64,000 nt of DNA, taken from DATKAS01 sp963733765. Its GTDB lineage: Bacteria; Actinomycetota; Acidimicrobiia; Acidimicrobiales; DATKAS01. The DNA is taken from positions 62,001 to 126,000 of the forward strand of contig CAVTEI010000003.1 of assembly GCA_963733765.1 (NCBI GenBank), in the 5' to 3' direction. Position 1 is the first letter of the stretch, and each line of letters starts with the position of its first letter. Below are positions 1 through 10,500 of the stretch, piece after piece. The translations under genes and the position numbers were made by a program. The notes under the pieces were generated by a model. It ran no database searches, had not been told where the DNA came from, and saw only the letters and a list, made by a program, of their open reading frames with translations.

Positions 1-575
1 CCGCGACCGCAGACGTCTCCGACGCCGGCGTGACGAGCTTCATGCTCGATGCGCCCGGTGTCGACCACATCGAGCTCGTCACCGAGCTGCAAGGTCGGTT
101 CTTGGCTGCCGGGCTCGTCGCCACGTCGATCCAGCAAACCGTCGAACAGAACCTTGCCGCGAGCCAGAGCTTCTTCCGCCTGATGCAGGGCTTCCTCGCA
201 CTCGGGCTGCTGGTCGGCATCATCGGCCTCGGGGTAGTGATGGTGCGTGCAGTCCGCGAGCGGCGACGCACGATCGGCGTCCTCCGGGCGCTCGGGTTCC
301 GCGCCACGTCGGTCCAGCGCGCCTTCATGGCGGAGAGCACCTTCGTCGCTGCGGAGGGGATTCTGATCGGCGCGGTCCTCGCGGTGGTCACCACCTATCT
401 CCTCTATCGAAACAGCGCCGCCTTCCAAGGGCTGCACGGCCCGTACCCGATCGCCTGGCGGGACGTGATCGTGATCCTCACTGCGACATTCGGGGCATCG
501 ATCCTCGCCACGCTCGGTCCGGCGAAGCGGGCTTCGAAGATCCTGCCCGCCGTCGCCGTGCGGGTCGCCGACTGA
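1..575 (+). CDS. FtsX/MacB-type ABC transporter permease (C-terminal part)
   Basis: The frame is open from the left edge, so only about the last 190 residues are present. A hydrophobic helix is followed by a cytoplasmic loop with 'RERRRTIGVLRALGF', the signature of FtsX/MacB-type permeases, in which an arginine-rich segment precedes 'LRALG'. Two more helices and a tail with 'PAKRASKILPAVAVR' complete the usual C-terminal FtsX domain. Proteins of this kind pair with a cytoplasmic ATPase to export lipids or peptides or to drive mechanotransmission. The partner ATPase must lie upstream of the window. The substrate cannot be told from this fragment. Confidence 0.8.
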   Translation, partial: ATADVSDAGVTSFMLDAPGVDHIELVTELQGRFLAAGLVATSIQQTVEQNLAASQSFFRLMQGFLALGLLVGIIGLGVVMVRAVRERRRTIGVLRALGFRATSVQRAFMAESTFVAAEGILIGAVLAVVTTYLLYRNSAAFQGLHGPYPIAWRDVIVILTATFGASILATLGPAKRASKILPAVAVRVAD

Positions 576-578
576 CCC

Positions 579-1873
579 GTGTCGTACGTTGCAGCCGTGC
601 GCTTTTCCGCCGCGTCGGCCGCAGTAGCGGTACTCGACCACATCGGACCTGGCGCGGATCTCATCGTGCCCCTCGCGAACGGCGAACCAGTCACGCTGCT
701 CGACGCGATCGAGGCCGGGGCGAATGACCTCGACGGAGTGCGCGTACACCAGATGCATGTGCTGCGCGATCGTCCCTACTTGCACGCCGCGTTCGGCGAC
801 CACCTTCGCCATGTGTCGTACTTCCTCTCGCGATGTCACCCGGCCCTGCTTCCGCGAGGGCACGATCGACCTCGTCCCGAACAACTTCAGCGAGATGCGC
901 AACATCCTGCGCGCCCGTACGAGCGATCCGCTGATCCTCGCAACGGCGTCACCGCCCGACCGTCACGGCTACTTCAGCCTCGGATTGAACGCGGACTACG
1001 TCGCATCGTTCATCGGGAAAGCGCGGTTCTTCCTGGAAGCGAACCCGGCGGTGCCCCGGACGTTCGGCCGCAACCAGGTGCACATCAGCCAAGTCGTCGG
1101 ATGGAGTGAGGCCGACTACCCGCTCGTCGAGGTCGCTCCCGTGCGGCCGACGGAGATCGACGAGCACATCGCCGCGCTCGTAGCCGACCGCATCCCGGAT
1201 CGGGCCACCATCCAGACCGGCATCGGGTCGATCCCGAACGCGATCCTCTCCGCGCTCGTCGATCACCGGGACCTCGGCGTGCACACCGAGCTGCTGTCTG
1301 ACGGCGTCATGGACCTCGTGGACCGCGGCGTCATCACCGGGGTCGCGAAGCAGCTCAACCGGACCAAGGCGGTCGGGACGTTCGCGCTCGGGACCCGTTC
1401 GCTGTACGACTTCCTCGACGAGAACGCCGCGTTCGAGCTGTGGCCGGTGCGTTACGTGAACGACCCGAGGGTGATTGCGCAGGAAGCCGGCTTCGTCTCG
1501 ATCAACGCGACGATCGCCGTGGACCTCCTCGGACAGTGCGCCTCGGAGACGGTGCACGGCACCTACTACTCCTCGAGCGGTGGCCAGGCCGACTTCGCTC
1601 GGGGGGCGATGTACTCGGAAGGCGGACAGGGCTTCGTGGTGCTCCACTCGACGACGCGAGGACGGCACGATCTCGAAGATCGTCTCGCAGCTGGCACCAG
1701 GCGACGTTGTCACCACGTTGAAGAACACGGTCGACAAAGTCGTGACCGAGTGGGGCGTGGCGGAGCTGAGAGGACGGTCGATCCGGGAGCGCGTCACCGC
1801 GCTCATCGACGTCGCACACCCGGACCACCGGGACCGGCTGCGGTTCGAGGCAGCATCGTTGGGGTATTGCTGA
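579..1873 (+). CDS. acetyl-CoA hydrolase/transferase family protein (frameshifted)
   Basis: About 430 residues, beginning at a GTG three bases after the permease stop; an in-frame GTG at 597 is an alternative start. It matches the two-domain acetyl-CoA hydrolase / 4-hydroxybutyrate CoA-transferase family: 'FREGTIDLVPNNFSEM' in the first domain, then 'TGIGSIPNAIL' and 'HTELLSDGVMDL' and the C-terminal 'LAPGDVVTTLKNTVDKVVTEW'-like segment. These enzymes move CoA between acetyl-CoA and a carboxylate, or hydrolyse it, in the cytoplasm. The frame moves +1 near 850 (extra base in ctgcttcc) and +1 near 1662 (extra g in cgaggac). Motifs are intact on both sides, so these look like sequence errors. 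The acceptor acid is not predictable. Confidence 0.85.
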
Positions 1874-1891
1874 GAGCCCTAATCTCTGCGC

Positions 1892-3027
1892 GTGCCCGAT
1901 GAAGGTGTCGCTGGCCCGAGGAGCCTCCGCAAGCTGCTCCGCGCCGTCGTGGCGATCGGCAGCGACCTCGATCTCAGGGCCACGCTCCAGCGAATTGTCG
2001 AGTCCGCGACCGAGCTCGCCGACGCGCACTACGGCGCGCTCGGCGTGCTCGACCCCACGAGGACGTTCCTCGCGGAATTCCTGACCGTGGGCATCGACGA
2101 CGAGACGCGAGCCGTGCTCGGGGATCTGCCGAAGGGCCACGGCATCCTCGGACTGCTCATACGTGAGCCGCGCCCGATCCGGCTTCCCGACCTCCGTGAG
2201 CATCCCGACAGCTTTGGGTTTCCCCCGAACCACCCACCGATGCGATCCTTCCTCGGCGTGCCCGTCTTGGTGCGTGGGGAGGCCTTCGGCAACCTTTACC
2301 TGACCGACAAGCGATCAGAGGACGCGTTCAGCGACATCGACGAAGAGCTCCTCGTCGCGCTTGCGTCCGCTGCCGGTGTCGCGATCGACAACGCTCGGTT
2401 GCACGCGCGAATGAGGGATCTCGTGTTGCTCGAAGATCGCGAGCGCATCGCGATGGATCTCCACGACACGGTCATCCAGCAGCTGTTCGCGGTCGGCCTC
2501 TCCCTACAGGCGACGCTCCGTGTTCTCGATCCCGAGGTAGCCCGGCGAGTGCAACTCGCCGTCGATGACCTCGACACCACGATCAAGCGGATCCGGTCGA
2601 CGATCTTCGCTCTCGACGCACCCGTCCAGCTCGCGGGCGCCGAGAGCCTGCGCCGCCGAGTCGTCGCGCTGACTTCCGAGGTCACGCGGACGCTGAGGGT
2701 CGAGCCGAGAACCTTCTTCGACGGAGCAGTCGACGCGCTTGACGGACGAGCGCATCGCCGACGAGCTGTTGACGGTGCTGCGCGAGGCGCTCTCGAACGT
2801 CGCCCGTCACGCTGAGGCGAGCGAAGTCGATGTCCACCTCGTCGCGTCTGGCGGGCCGGCTGACACTGCGGGTCGAAGACAACGGCATCGGTCCACCGGA
2901 CGCACCGGGCGAGGGCATGGGCCTACACAACATGGACGCTCGCGCAAAGCACCTGGGGGGCACCTTCACGCTGACACCTCGCGTGCCCACCGGCAGCCGC
3001 CTCGAATGGTCGGTGCCGCTCACCTAG
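1892..3027 (+). CDS. GAF-domain sensor histidine kinase, DevS/DosT-like (frameshifted)
   Basis: About 378 residues starting at GTG 1892. A single GAF domain occupies roughly residues 20-165, followed by a HisKA_3 dimerisation domain with 'DRERIAMDLHDTVIQQLF' (phospho-acceptor His near 191) and an ATP-binding domain with 'REALSNVARHA' (N box) and 'VEDNGIGP' (G box). This matches mycobacterial DevS/DosT, which sense oxygen or redox state through a GAF and phosphorylate DevR; those have two GAF domains and this has one. No membrane segment is seen. The frame moves +1 near 2733 and +1 near 2853, each at a doubled base. It faces a DevR-like regulator convergently instead of sharing an operon with it. 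Ligand unknown. Confidence 0.85.
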
Positions 3028-3702
3028 CAGCGGTCGCGTCAGTGCTCGGGATCGAAGATGGCGGACCGCGTAGACGGCGGCTTCGGTGCGCCGAGTCATC
3101 CCCAGCTTCGACAGCACCGAGGTCACGTAGTTCTTGACGGTCTTCTCAGCAAGGTGGAGCCGATCGCCGATCTGACGGTTGGTGAGGCCCTCCGCGACCA
3201 GCTCGAGCACCTTGCGCTCCTGCTCGGTGAGGCGCGCCAGCCGTTCGTCCTGGGGGTTGCCCTTGCGAATGCGCTCCAGCACGCGAGCCGTGACGGTCGG
3301 ATCGAGCAGGTGCTGCCCGGCGGCCACGCGCCGCACCGCGTCGACGAGGTCGTTCGTGCGGATCTGCTTCAGGAGGTAGCCCGCCGCCCCGGCAAGGATC
3401 GCCTGGAACAGCGCCTCGTCGTCGGCGAACGAGGTGAGGATGAGGCACGCCGTGCGGGGATGAAGCGAGCGGATGTCGCGACACGCTTCGATGCCGTTTC
3501 CCTCTTCGAGCCGGACATCGAGCACGGCTACGTCAGGGTCGAGCGCATGAACCCGTCCGACTGCCTGGTCCGCGGTCGACGCCTCGCCGACGACGACGAT
3601 GTCGCCTTCGGCTTCGAGTAGGTCTCGGATGCCGCGCCGCACGATCTCATGGTCGTCGAGCAGGAACACCGTGATGCTCTCGGGCTCAGGCACTGTCTTC
3701 AT
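2923..3702 (-). CDS. devR: NarL/LuxR-family response regulator, DevR/DosR-like
   Basis: Start chosen at the ATG at 3702 ('MKTVPEPESITVFLLDDHE'). The receiver domain has the acidic pair DD (16-17), phospho-acceptor D62 in 'VAVLDVRL', T90/S91 and K112. The LuxR-type HTH, about 158-212, contains 'LAEKTVKNYVTSVLSKLGM' followed by 'RRTEAAV', strikingly like the DNA-binding region of mycobacterial DevR. It should bind DNA as a dimer when phosphorylated by the facing GAF kinase. As read, the frame runs past the kinase stop and ends at 2923, a 105-base antisense overlap. A one-base correction near 3055 would end it at 3039 after 'FDPEH', so the last ~40 residues are doubtful. A candidate operator lies just upstream at 3709-3724. 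Confidence 0.8.
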   Translation of the reverse strand: MKTVPEPESITVFLLDDHEIVRRGIRDLLEAEGDIVVVGEASTADQAVGRVHALDPDVAVLDVRLEEGNGIEACRDIRSLHPRTACLILTSFADDEALFQAILAGAAGYLLKQIRTNDLVDAVRRVAAGQHLLDPTVTARVLERIRKGNPQDERLARLTEQERKVLELVAEGLTNRQIGDRLHLAEKTVKNYVTSVLSKLGMTRRTEAAVYAVRHLRSRALTRPLLGERHRPFEAAAGGHARCQREGAPQVLCASVHVV

Positions 3703-3708
3703 CTTCGC

Positions 3709-3724
3709 GTGACCTTCGGCCCTA
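3709..3724. promoter_or_regulatory. candidate DevR-type box between divergent genes
   Basis: The sequence GTGACCTTCGGCCCTA lies between the response regulator start (3702, minus) and the PNPOx-fold gene (3792, plus). It resembles DevR/DosR operators, whose half-sites are GGGAC and GTCCC or GGCCC with a short TT-containing centre. The right half fits well and the left half is degenerate. Position and pairing with a DevR-like regulator support it; no other copy was found in the window. Confidence 0.35.
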
Positions 3725-3791
3725 CCGCGGCGACCGAGCGAAGAGCACCTGAAGCCATGCGAACCCTCAGCCTCGACCTCGTGGCGCCGCC

Positions 3792-4219
3792 ATGAACGGT
3801 CAGGCACAGGCCGCGTCAGTCGAGCTCACGCGCGAAGAGTGCCTCAGGCTGCTCGGCGCGTTCACTGTCGGCCGCGTCGCGGATCGCTCCCTCGTCCGGC
3901 TCTGTGCTGGTGGTGCCGGTGAACTACATCGTCGACGGGGAGATCATCGTGTTCCGCTCGGATCCGGCGAGAAGCTCGGGTTGCTCCACGAGAGGCCGCG
4001 TCAGCTTCCAGATCGACTGGATCGATCCCTTCCACCACACCGGCTGGAGCGTCTTGGTCCGCGGCACCGCGTTCCGAGCCACCGCTGCGCGAGGTCGAGC
4101 ACCTTGACCTCAGGCCGTGGGCTGCGGGTGACAAGCGACATTGGGTGCGCGTGGTGCCGGGCGAGATCACGGGCCGTCGCTTGGTCGCTCCTGCTCTGAC
4201 CGAGGGAGTCGTGTCGTGA
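3792..4219 (+). CDS. PNPOx/PPOX-fold flavin-binding protein (frameshifted)
   Basis: About 142 residues. Pieces in three frames join into a small split-barrel protein: N-terminal 'VELTREECLRLLGAFTVGRVA', then 'LVVPVNYIVDGEIIVFRSD', then 'VSFQIDWIDPFHHTGWSV' and C-terminal 'PGEITGRRLV'. This is the pyridoxamine-5'-phosphate-oxidase-like fold that binds FMN or F420 and performs redox or binding functions. Frame moves are near 3900 and 4090, with a compensating pair around 3965-4000. It is divergent from the DevR-like regulator; several PNPOx-like genes belong to the mycobacterial DevR regulon, which fits the location. The stop overlaps the gpsA GTG start by four bases. Confidence 0.7.
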
Positions 4220-5233
4220 CCCGAGTGACCGTCGTCGGCGCGGGAGCGTGGGGCACCACGCTCGCATCCCTGCTCAGCGCGCGCGCCGAGACCACCTTGT
4301 GGGCCCGGGAACCCGAAGTCGTCGCGTCGATCGAGCGCTGGCGCGAGAACGAGCAGTTCCTGCCTGGCTTCCTTTGCCTGGCGGCGCTTCGGGTGACCAG
4401 CGAGCTCCAGGCACGCGGTGGCGGGTGCCGAGCTCCTGGTCTGCGCCGTGCCTGCGCAGCACCTGCGCTCGCTCATCGTATCGATCGAACGTCGCCGCGC
4501 CACTCGTCCTGAACGTCGCCAAGGGACTCGAAGAGGGCACGTGCATGCGGATGAGCGAAGTGCTTGCCGACGCGCTGCCTCGGGCGGACCCCTCGACGAT
4601 CGGCGTGCTGAGTGGGCCGAACCTCGCCAGGGAGATCGTCGCCGGGCAGCCAGCCGCGACATGCGTCGCGTTCCCAGACCCCGACGCGGCGGGCTCGGTC
4701 CAAGAGCTGCTCATGACTCCCACGTTGCGCGTGTACACGAGCGAAGACGTCGTCGGCTGTGAGATCGGTGGTGCGTTGAAGAACGTCATCGCCATCGCCG
4801 CCGGCGTCGCCGACGGCTTGGGGTACGGCACGAACACGAAGGCGGCACTCATCACTCGCGGTCTCGCCGAGCTCGCCCGCCTCGGCACCGCCGCCGGCGG
4901 CCAACCGCTCACGTTTCTCGGGCTCAGTGGAAACGGCGACCTCGTGGCGACGTGCTCGAGTCCACAGAGCCGGAACTACCGGCTCGGACAGCGAGCTCGC
5001 GCAGGGCCGGTCGGCCCAGGAAGTCCTCTCCAGCCAGTCCGCCGTCGTCGAGGGAGCGGCAACCGCTCCGGTCGCCGTCGAGCTCGCTGCGCGACTGAAC
5101 GTGGAGGTGCCAATCGCACCGTTCGGTCGTCGCGCTGCTTCGCGGCGAGCGCTCCGCACCGGAGCTCGTTTCGCAGCTGATGGGACGAGAAGGCAAGGCC
5201 GAGTTCGCCGACCTCGGTGTCAAACAAGCCTGA
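4216..5233 (+). CDS. gpsA: NAD(P)+-dependent glycerol-3-phosphate dehydrogenase (frameshifted)
   Basis: About 338 residues. It reduces dihydroxyacetone phosphate to sn-glycerol-3-phosphate for phospholipid synthesis in the cytoplasm. The nucleotide-binding 'VTVVGAGAWGTTLASLL' is at the N-terminus, followed by 'LLVCAVPAQHLRSLI', 'LNVAKGLEEGT', 'VLSGPNLAREI', 'CEIGGALKNVIAIAAGVADG' with the catalytic lysine in 'LKN', 'TKAALITRGLAEL' and 'LSGNGDLVATC'. The C-terminus reads 'PELVSQLMGREGKAEF'. The GTG start overlaps the upstream stop (GTGA). The frame moves +1 four times, near 4425, 4480, 4990 and 5128, yet every family motif is present. That many unidirectional breaks in an essential-type gene argues for sequence errors. 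Confidence 0.88.
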
Positions 5234-5252
5234 AGCATCGAAGGAGACTCGA

Positions 5253-6818
5253 ATGAAGGAACTGGTGTTTCACAGGATGTTCTTCCCCGCCATCGAGAGG
5301 TTCTCATCGAAGGTGGGCTTCCACGACGGCGTCTATCACGCGACCTTCGAGACACACGCGGACCGTGTGCTCCGTCTCCACGACGCCATGCGCCGAGAGC
5401 TCGGTCTCCAGCCGGACGATCGGTTCGGGATCATGGCATGCAACGGGCACGAGTTCCTCGAGCTGTATCACGCGGGGTTCCTAGGAGCAGGCATCGTCAA
5501 CCCCTTGAACCTGCGCTTGGCGGGGAAAGAGCTGCAGTTCATCCTCGCCGACTCCGGCACCGAGGTCGTCTTCGTCGACGCGGTGTTCGCGGACCACTTC
5601 GCCGCGCAACATCGCCGAGGTGCGCGCCGACTTGCCCCTCCGCCACGTCGTGCTCATCGGCGACGGCGATGGACCGTGTGACTTCCGTTACGAGGATCTG
5701 ATCAAGAACGGAACGCCGACCATCCCTCGAGAGCCGGAGGAGGACGACGCCGCGATGCTCATGTACACCGGCGGGACGACGGGACTCCCCAAAGGAGCGG
5801 TCCTCGAGCAGCGCGCCGAGATCCTGAACCTGTACCACATCGGGCTCACGGTCGGCTTCCGGGAGGACCGTGTGTACCTGCACCAGACACCGATGTTCCA
5901 CGCAGCCTCGATGGGCGGCGCGCTCGGCATCCCAACGACGGGCGGAGTCTCGACGTTCGTGTCGCTGTTCGAGCCCGGAGCTGTGCTGTCGACAGATCGA
6001 GGAGTTCGGGGTCGACTGGACCGTGATGGTCCCGACGATGATCGCGATGACACTCGACCATCCTTCGTTCGAGCCCCAAGCGGATGGCGTCGATGCGCGA
6101 TCTCGTCTACGGAGCATCGCCCATGCCCGCCGCGCTGCTCGATCGCCTACAGGTGACTCTTCCTGACGTGAACCTGTGGCAGGGATACGGCATGACGGAG
6201 TGTTCGTCGGTGCTCACGATTCCTCTCTGCCGACGACCACGCGAAGGGCGGCGACATCCTGCGCTCGGCCGGGCGGCCCGTCGTCGGCGTCGAGCTCACG
6301 ATCCAGGATGAACACGGAGCCCCCGTGGCACGCGGGAAGGAGGGCGAGGTGTGCGCCAAGGGCGGAAACTTCCTCCGCGAGTACTGGCACCGCCCCGAAC
6401 AGACAGAGCACGTGATGCGAGGCGGCTGGTATCACACCGGCGACGTCGGCCACATCGATGCCGACGGCTACATCCACCTTGTCGACCGCCTCAACGACAT
6501 GATCGTTTCCGGCGGCGAGAATGTGTACTCCATCGAGGTCGAGAACGCGATCTCGACTCACCCCGCCGTCGCGCAGGTCGCCGTCATCGGCATTCCCCAC
6601 CCGGTTGGGGCGAGCAGGTGCACACGATCGTCGTGCTGCGGCCCGGGATGCACGCGCGACCGATCGCGAGATCATGGACCACGCCGAAAGAGTCGATCGC
6701 TGCTTACAAGGTGCCCAAGACCATCGACTTCCGGACCGAGCCGCTTCCCGTGTCGGGAGCACTGAAGCCCTTGAAGCGCGAGCTGCGAGCGCCGTATTGG
6801 GATGCACACGAAGCGTGA
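5253..6818 (+). CDS. AMP-forming acyl-CoA synthetase (frameshifted)
   Basis: About 520 residues. ATG 5253 was chosen because a good ribosome binding site (gaaggag) precedes it by five bases. It belongs to the ANL adenylating superfamily: 'MYTGGTTGLPKGAVLE' (P-loop), 'NLWQGYGMTECSSVL', 'GGWYHTGDVGHIDADGY', 'DRLNDMIVSGGENVY' and a C-terminal 'ESIAAYKVPKTIDF'. It activates a carboxylic acid to an acyl-AMP and then to acyl-CoA. Frame moves are near 5605, 5990, 6080 and 6225 (all +1) and 6608 (-1, a base apparently missing in ccggttgggg), with a compensating pair at 6650-6700. The substrate is unknown. The stop overlaps the next gene's GTG by four bases, suggesting an operon. Confidence 0.85.
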
Positions 6819-7325
6819 AGGGATCAACGGTCGCGCTCCTGGACGGCACACTGGTCGACCTGCGTCAGATGCGGGCGAGCGATGCCGCTGACTTGGTCCG
6901 CTTCCACCACACGCTCTCGACGGAGATCGACTTACCTTCGGTTCTTCTCGGTCCATCCCGAGCTCAGCGTCGCTGAGGTCGACCGGTTCACACATGTCGA
7001 CCATCGCGACCGCGAGGCGATCGTCGCGAGGATCGGCGGCGCCATCGTCGGCGTCGCCCGCTTCGACCGGATCGATGACAGCGATCAAGCAGAGGTCGCC
7101 TTCGTCGTGTCCGACCAATGGCAGGGCCACGGCTTGGGAACGACGATGTTCGGGGCGTTGGCGGCCCGGGCGCGTGAGGTGGGCATCGCCTGTTTCGTGG
7201 CGGACACCCTTCCCCACAACGCAAAGATGCTGCGGGTCTTTCACGATGCGGGACTGCCTGTGTCCTCCCAGTTCAGGGACGGCGTGGTCCACCTGGTGAT
7301 CCAGCTGGGCGTCGCAGGGACCTAG
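6815..7325 (+). CDS. GNAT-family N-acetyltransferase (frameshifted)
   Basis: About 170 residues, starting at a GTG that overlaps the ligase stop (GTGA). N-terminal 'LVDLRQMRASDAADLVRF' and the acetyl-CoA binding loop 'QWQGHGLGTTMFGALAARA' (Q-x-x-G-x-G) identify a GNAT fold. This resembles the acetyltransferase domain that is fused to acyl-CoA synthetase modules in protein acetyltransferases, and here it sits directly behind such a synthetase. The frame moves +1 near 6935. The C-terminal stretch 'FVADTLPHNAKMLRVF' has a degenerate copy near 13.6 kb. The acceptor (protein lysine or small amine) is unknown. Confidence 0.75.
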
Positions 7326-7525
7326 GGCCCTTCCTGGGCGCCTTCGCCGGCGCGCACGATGATCAGGTGCTCGGTACCGATGCGGACAGCCAGAAGCGGC
7401 GGTGGAGAACACCGACGGGCGAGCCCTGTCCCCGGTCGCAGCATTTGGACGGCCGTGTCGAGGGATCGGGCGACTGCCACGGATGCGGCTTCTGCCTTCT
7501 GCTCGCTGGACTCGTCGAGGAGGTC

Positions 7526-10500
7526 ATGCTTTCGGGATGGACGATGCCCGCGATGACCCGAGAGGACGGCAGAACACGGCCGCGATACGCCTGCGTCGAC
7601 GGGAACGAGGCCGCCGCACGGGTGGCTTACGCGCTCAGCGAGGTGATCGCGATCTATCCGATCACTCCCGCGTCGCCCATGGGCGAGTACGCCGACGACT
7701 GGGCCGCCGCCGAATCGACCGAACCGGTGGGGGCTCACTCCGGAGGTCATCGAGATGCAGTCGGAAGCGGGCGCTGCGGGAGCGCTCCACGGCGCGTTGC
7801 AGAAGGGGGCACTCGCCACGACGTTCACAGCGAGCCAAGGCCTGCTGCTCATGGTCCCCAACATGTTCAAGATCGCGGGCGAGCTCACCCCATGCGTGAT
7901 CCACGTCGCCGCCCGGACGATCGCCACGCACGCCCTGTCGATCTTCGGTGACCACTCCGACGTGATGCATGCCCGCACGACGGGCTGGGCGATGCTGGCC
8001 GCCAGTTCGGTGCAGGAGGCGCACGACTTCGCGCTCGTCAGCCACGCCGCGACGCTGCGGCGCGCGTGCCGTTCCTCCACTTCTTCGACGGCTTTCGTAC
8101 CAGCCACGAGGTCGACAAGATCGTGTTGCTCGACGACAGCGATCTCGCAGATCTTGTCCACGACGAAGACGTCGTCGACCATCGACTGCGCGGGATGACG
8201 CCGGACGCCCCGACGCTGCGCGGCACCGCGCAGAACCCCGACGTCTTCTTCCAGGCACGGGAGGCCGCGAACCCCTACTACGACGCGGTGCCCGGCATCG
8301 TCACCGAGGTCTTCGACGAGCTCGCCGCGCGCACCGGGCGCCGCTACGGGCTCGTCGACTACGTCGGCGCGACCGACGCCGAGCGGGTGATCGTCCTCAT
8401 GGGCTCGGCGGCCGGTGCGGCGACCGAAGCCGTGGAGACACTGACCGCGACCGGAGAGAAGGTGGGACTCCTCACGATCCGGTTGTACCGGCCATTCCCC
8501 GCGGCAGCGTTGCTCGACGCCCTGCCGCCGACGACTCGCGCGATCGCAGTGCTCGACCGCACCAAGGAGCCGGGCGCCGTGGGTGAGCCGCTCTATCTCG
8601 ATGTGTTGGCTGCGCTCGCTGAAGCGGCCGCGTCGGGCGATCTGTCGCTGACTGCGGGCATGCCTCGGGTGATCGGCGGCCGATACGGGTTGGCGTCCAA
8701 GGAGATCACCCCGTCCCACCTCGCGGCCGTGTTCCAGGAGCTGGATGTCGCCCACCCCAAGCCGCATTTCACCGTCGGCATCTTCGACGACGTCACCCGC
8801 CTCTCGCTGGACCCCGACCGCGCGGTCCGCTACGCCCGCCCGGCGGGTGAAGTACAGGCGATGTTCTTCGGTCTCGGATCCGACGGCACCGTTGGTGCGA
8901 ACAAGTCGTCGATCAAGATCATCGGCGAAGAGACGGACCTGTTCGCCCAGGGCTACTTCGTCTACGACTCGAAGAAGGCGGGATCCGTCACCGTGTCGCA
9001 CCTGCGCTTCGGTCCGGAGCCGATCCGCTCGACGTACCTCATCGACGACGCCGACTTTGTCGCCTGCCACCAGTTCGGTCTGCTCGAAAAGCTGAAAGTG
9101 CTCGAGTACGCGCGGCCGGGCGCGACATTCCTCCTGAACAGCCCGTGGGGACCCGACGAAGTCTGGGACCACTTGCCGATGGAGGTGCAGCGCGAGCTCA
9201 TCGCCAAGCACATCGACATGTGGGTCATCGACGCCCAGCGCGTCGCCCGCGAGGCGCAGATGGGCAACCGGGTGAACACGGTCATGCAGCCCTGTTTCTT
9301 CGCGTTGTCGGGCGTTCTGCCCACCGAGCAAGCGATCGGCTTCATCAAAGCGGGGATCGAGAAGGCGTACGCCGCGCGCGGCGAGGCGATCGTCCAGCGC
9401 AACTTCGCCGCGATCGACGCATCGCTCGGGGCGCTGCAGCGGGTCGAGGTGCCCGCCACGGTGACCGCCACCACTCGGCGCGAGCACCGCGTCCCCGACG
9501 AGGCCCCCGAGTTCGTAAAGCGGGTCACGTCGCTGCTGCTGGCCGGCGACGGTGATCTGTTGCCCGTGTCGGCGCTCCCTGTCGACGGCGTGTTCCCGAC
9601 AGGTACCGCAAAGTACGAGAAGCGTTCGATCGCCCAGGAGATCCCGATCTTCGACCCTGACATCTGCATCGACTGCGGTCGGTGCGCGGCCGTCTGCCCG
9701 CACGCGACGATCCGGATGAAGGTGTACGACCCGACTGAGCTGGCCGCCGCGCCAGACGGATTCAAGTCCAAGGCCTTCCGGTCGAAGGACGTGTCCGGGA
9801 TGGCAATGACGATCCAGGTCGCGCCCGACGACTGCACGGGATGCGGCGTGTGCGTGGACGTGTGCCCGGCAAAGTCGAAGTCCGAGGTGCGGCACAAGGC
9901 GATCAACATGGAACCGGCCGCCAGCCATCGCGAGACCGAGCGACAGTCGTGGGACTTCTTCCTGACGCTTCCCGAGATCGACCGCGACGCGCTGCCTCAC
10001 GATTCGGTGAAGGGCTCCCAGGCGTTGCAACCGCTGTTCGAGTTCTCGGGCGCCTGCGCCGGATGTGGCGAGACCCCGTACATCAAGCTCGTCACCCAGC
10101 TGTTCGGCGACCGCATGATCGTCGCGAACGCCACGGGGTGCTCGTCGATCTACGGCGCCAACCTGCCGACCACACCGTGGACCACGAACGCCGAAGGCCG
10201 GGGCCCGGCCTGGAACAACTCCCTGTTCGAGGACAACGCCGAGTTCGGCCTCGGGATGCGCCTCGGCTATGAAGCCCAGCGCCGGCAGGCTGAACTGCTC
10301 GTCGAGCAGCTGGCCCCCGTCGTCGGCGTCGAGCTGGCGGCCGAGATCCTGGCGGCCGACCAGGCGAACGAACCGGGGATCAGGGCCCAGCGCAAGCGCG
10401 TCGCCGAGCTGAGAGCCGTGCTCAGTAGCCTTCGGGACACCGACGAGCACCGCAGCGCGGCGATCCACTTGGCGTCGGTTGCCGATGCCCTGGTGAGCAA

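Noticed and set aside
579..6818. Reading the broken genes as a pseudogene cluster
   Set aside because: Family motifs and codon bias remain intact across every break, and the shifts are nearly all +1 at doubled bases, including in gpsA. Sequence error explains this better.
579..8066. Programmed +1 ribosomal frameshifting
   Set aside because: Inspected junctions share no slippery codon, stop codon or downstream structure, and several genes would need four or more events.
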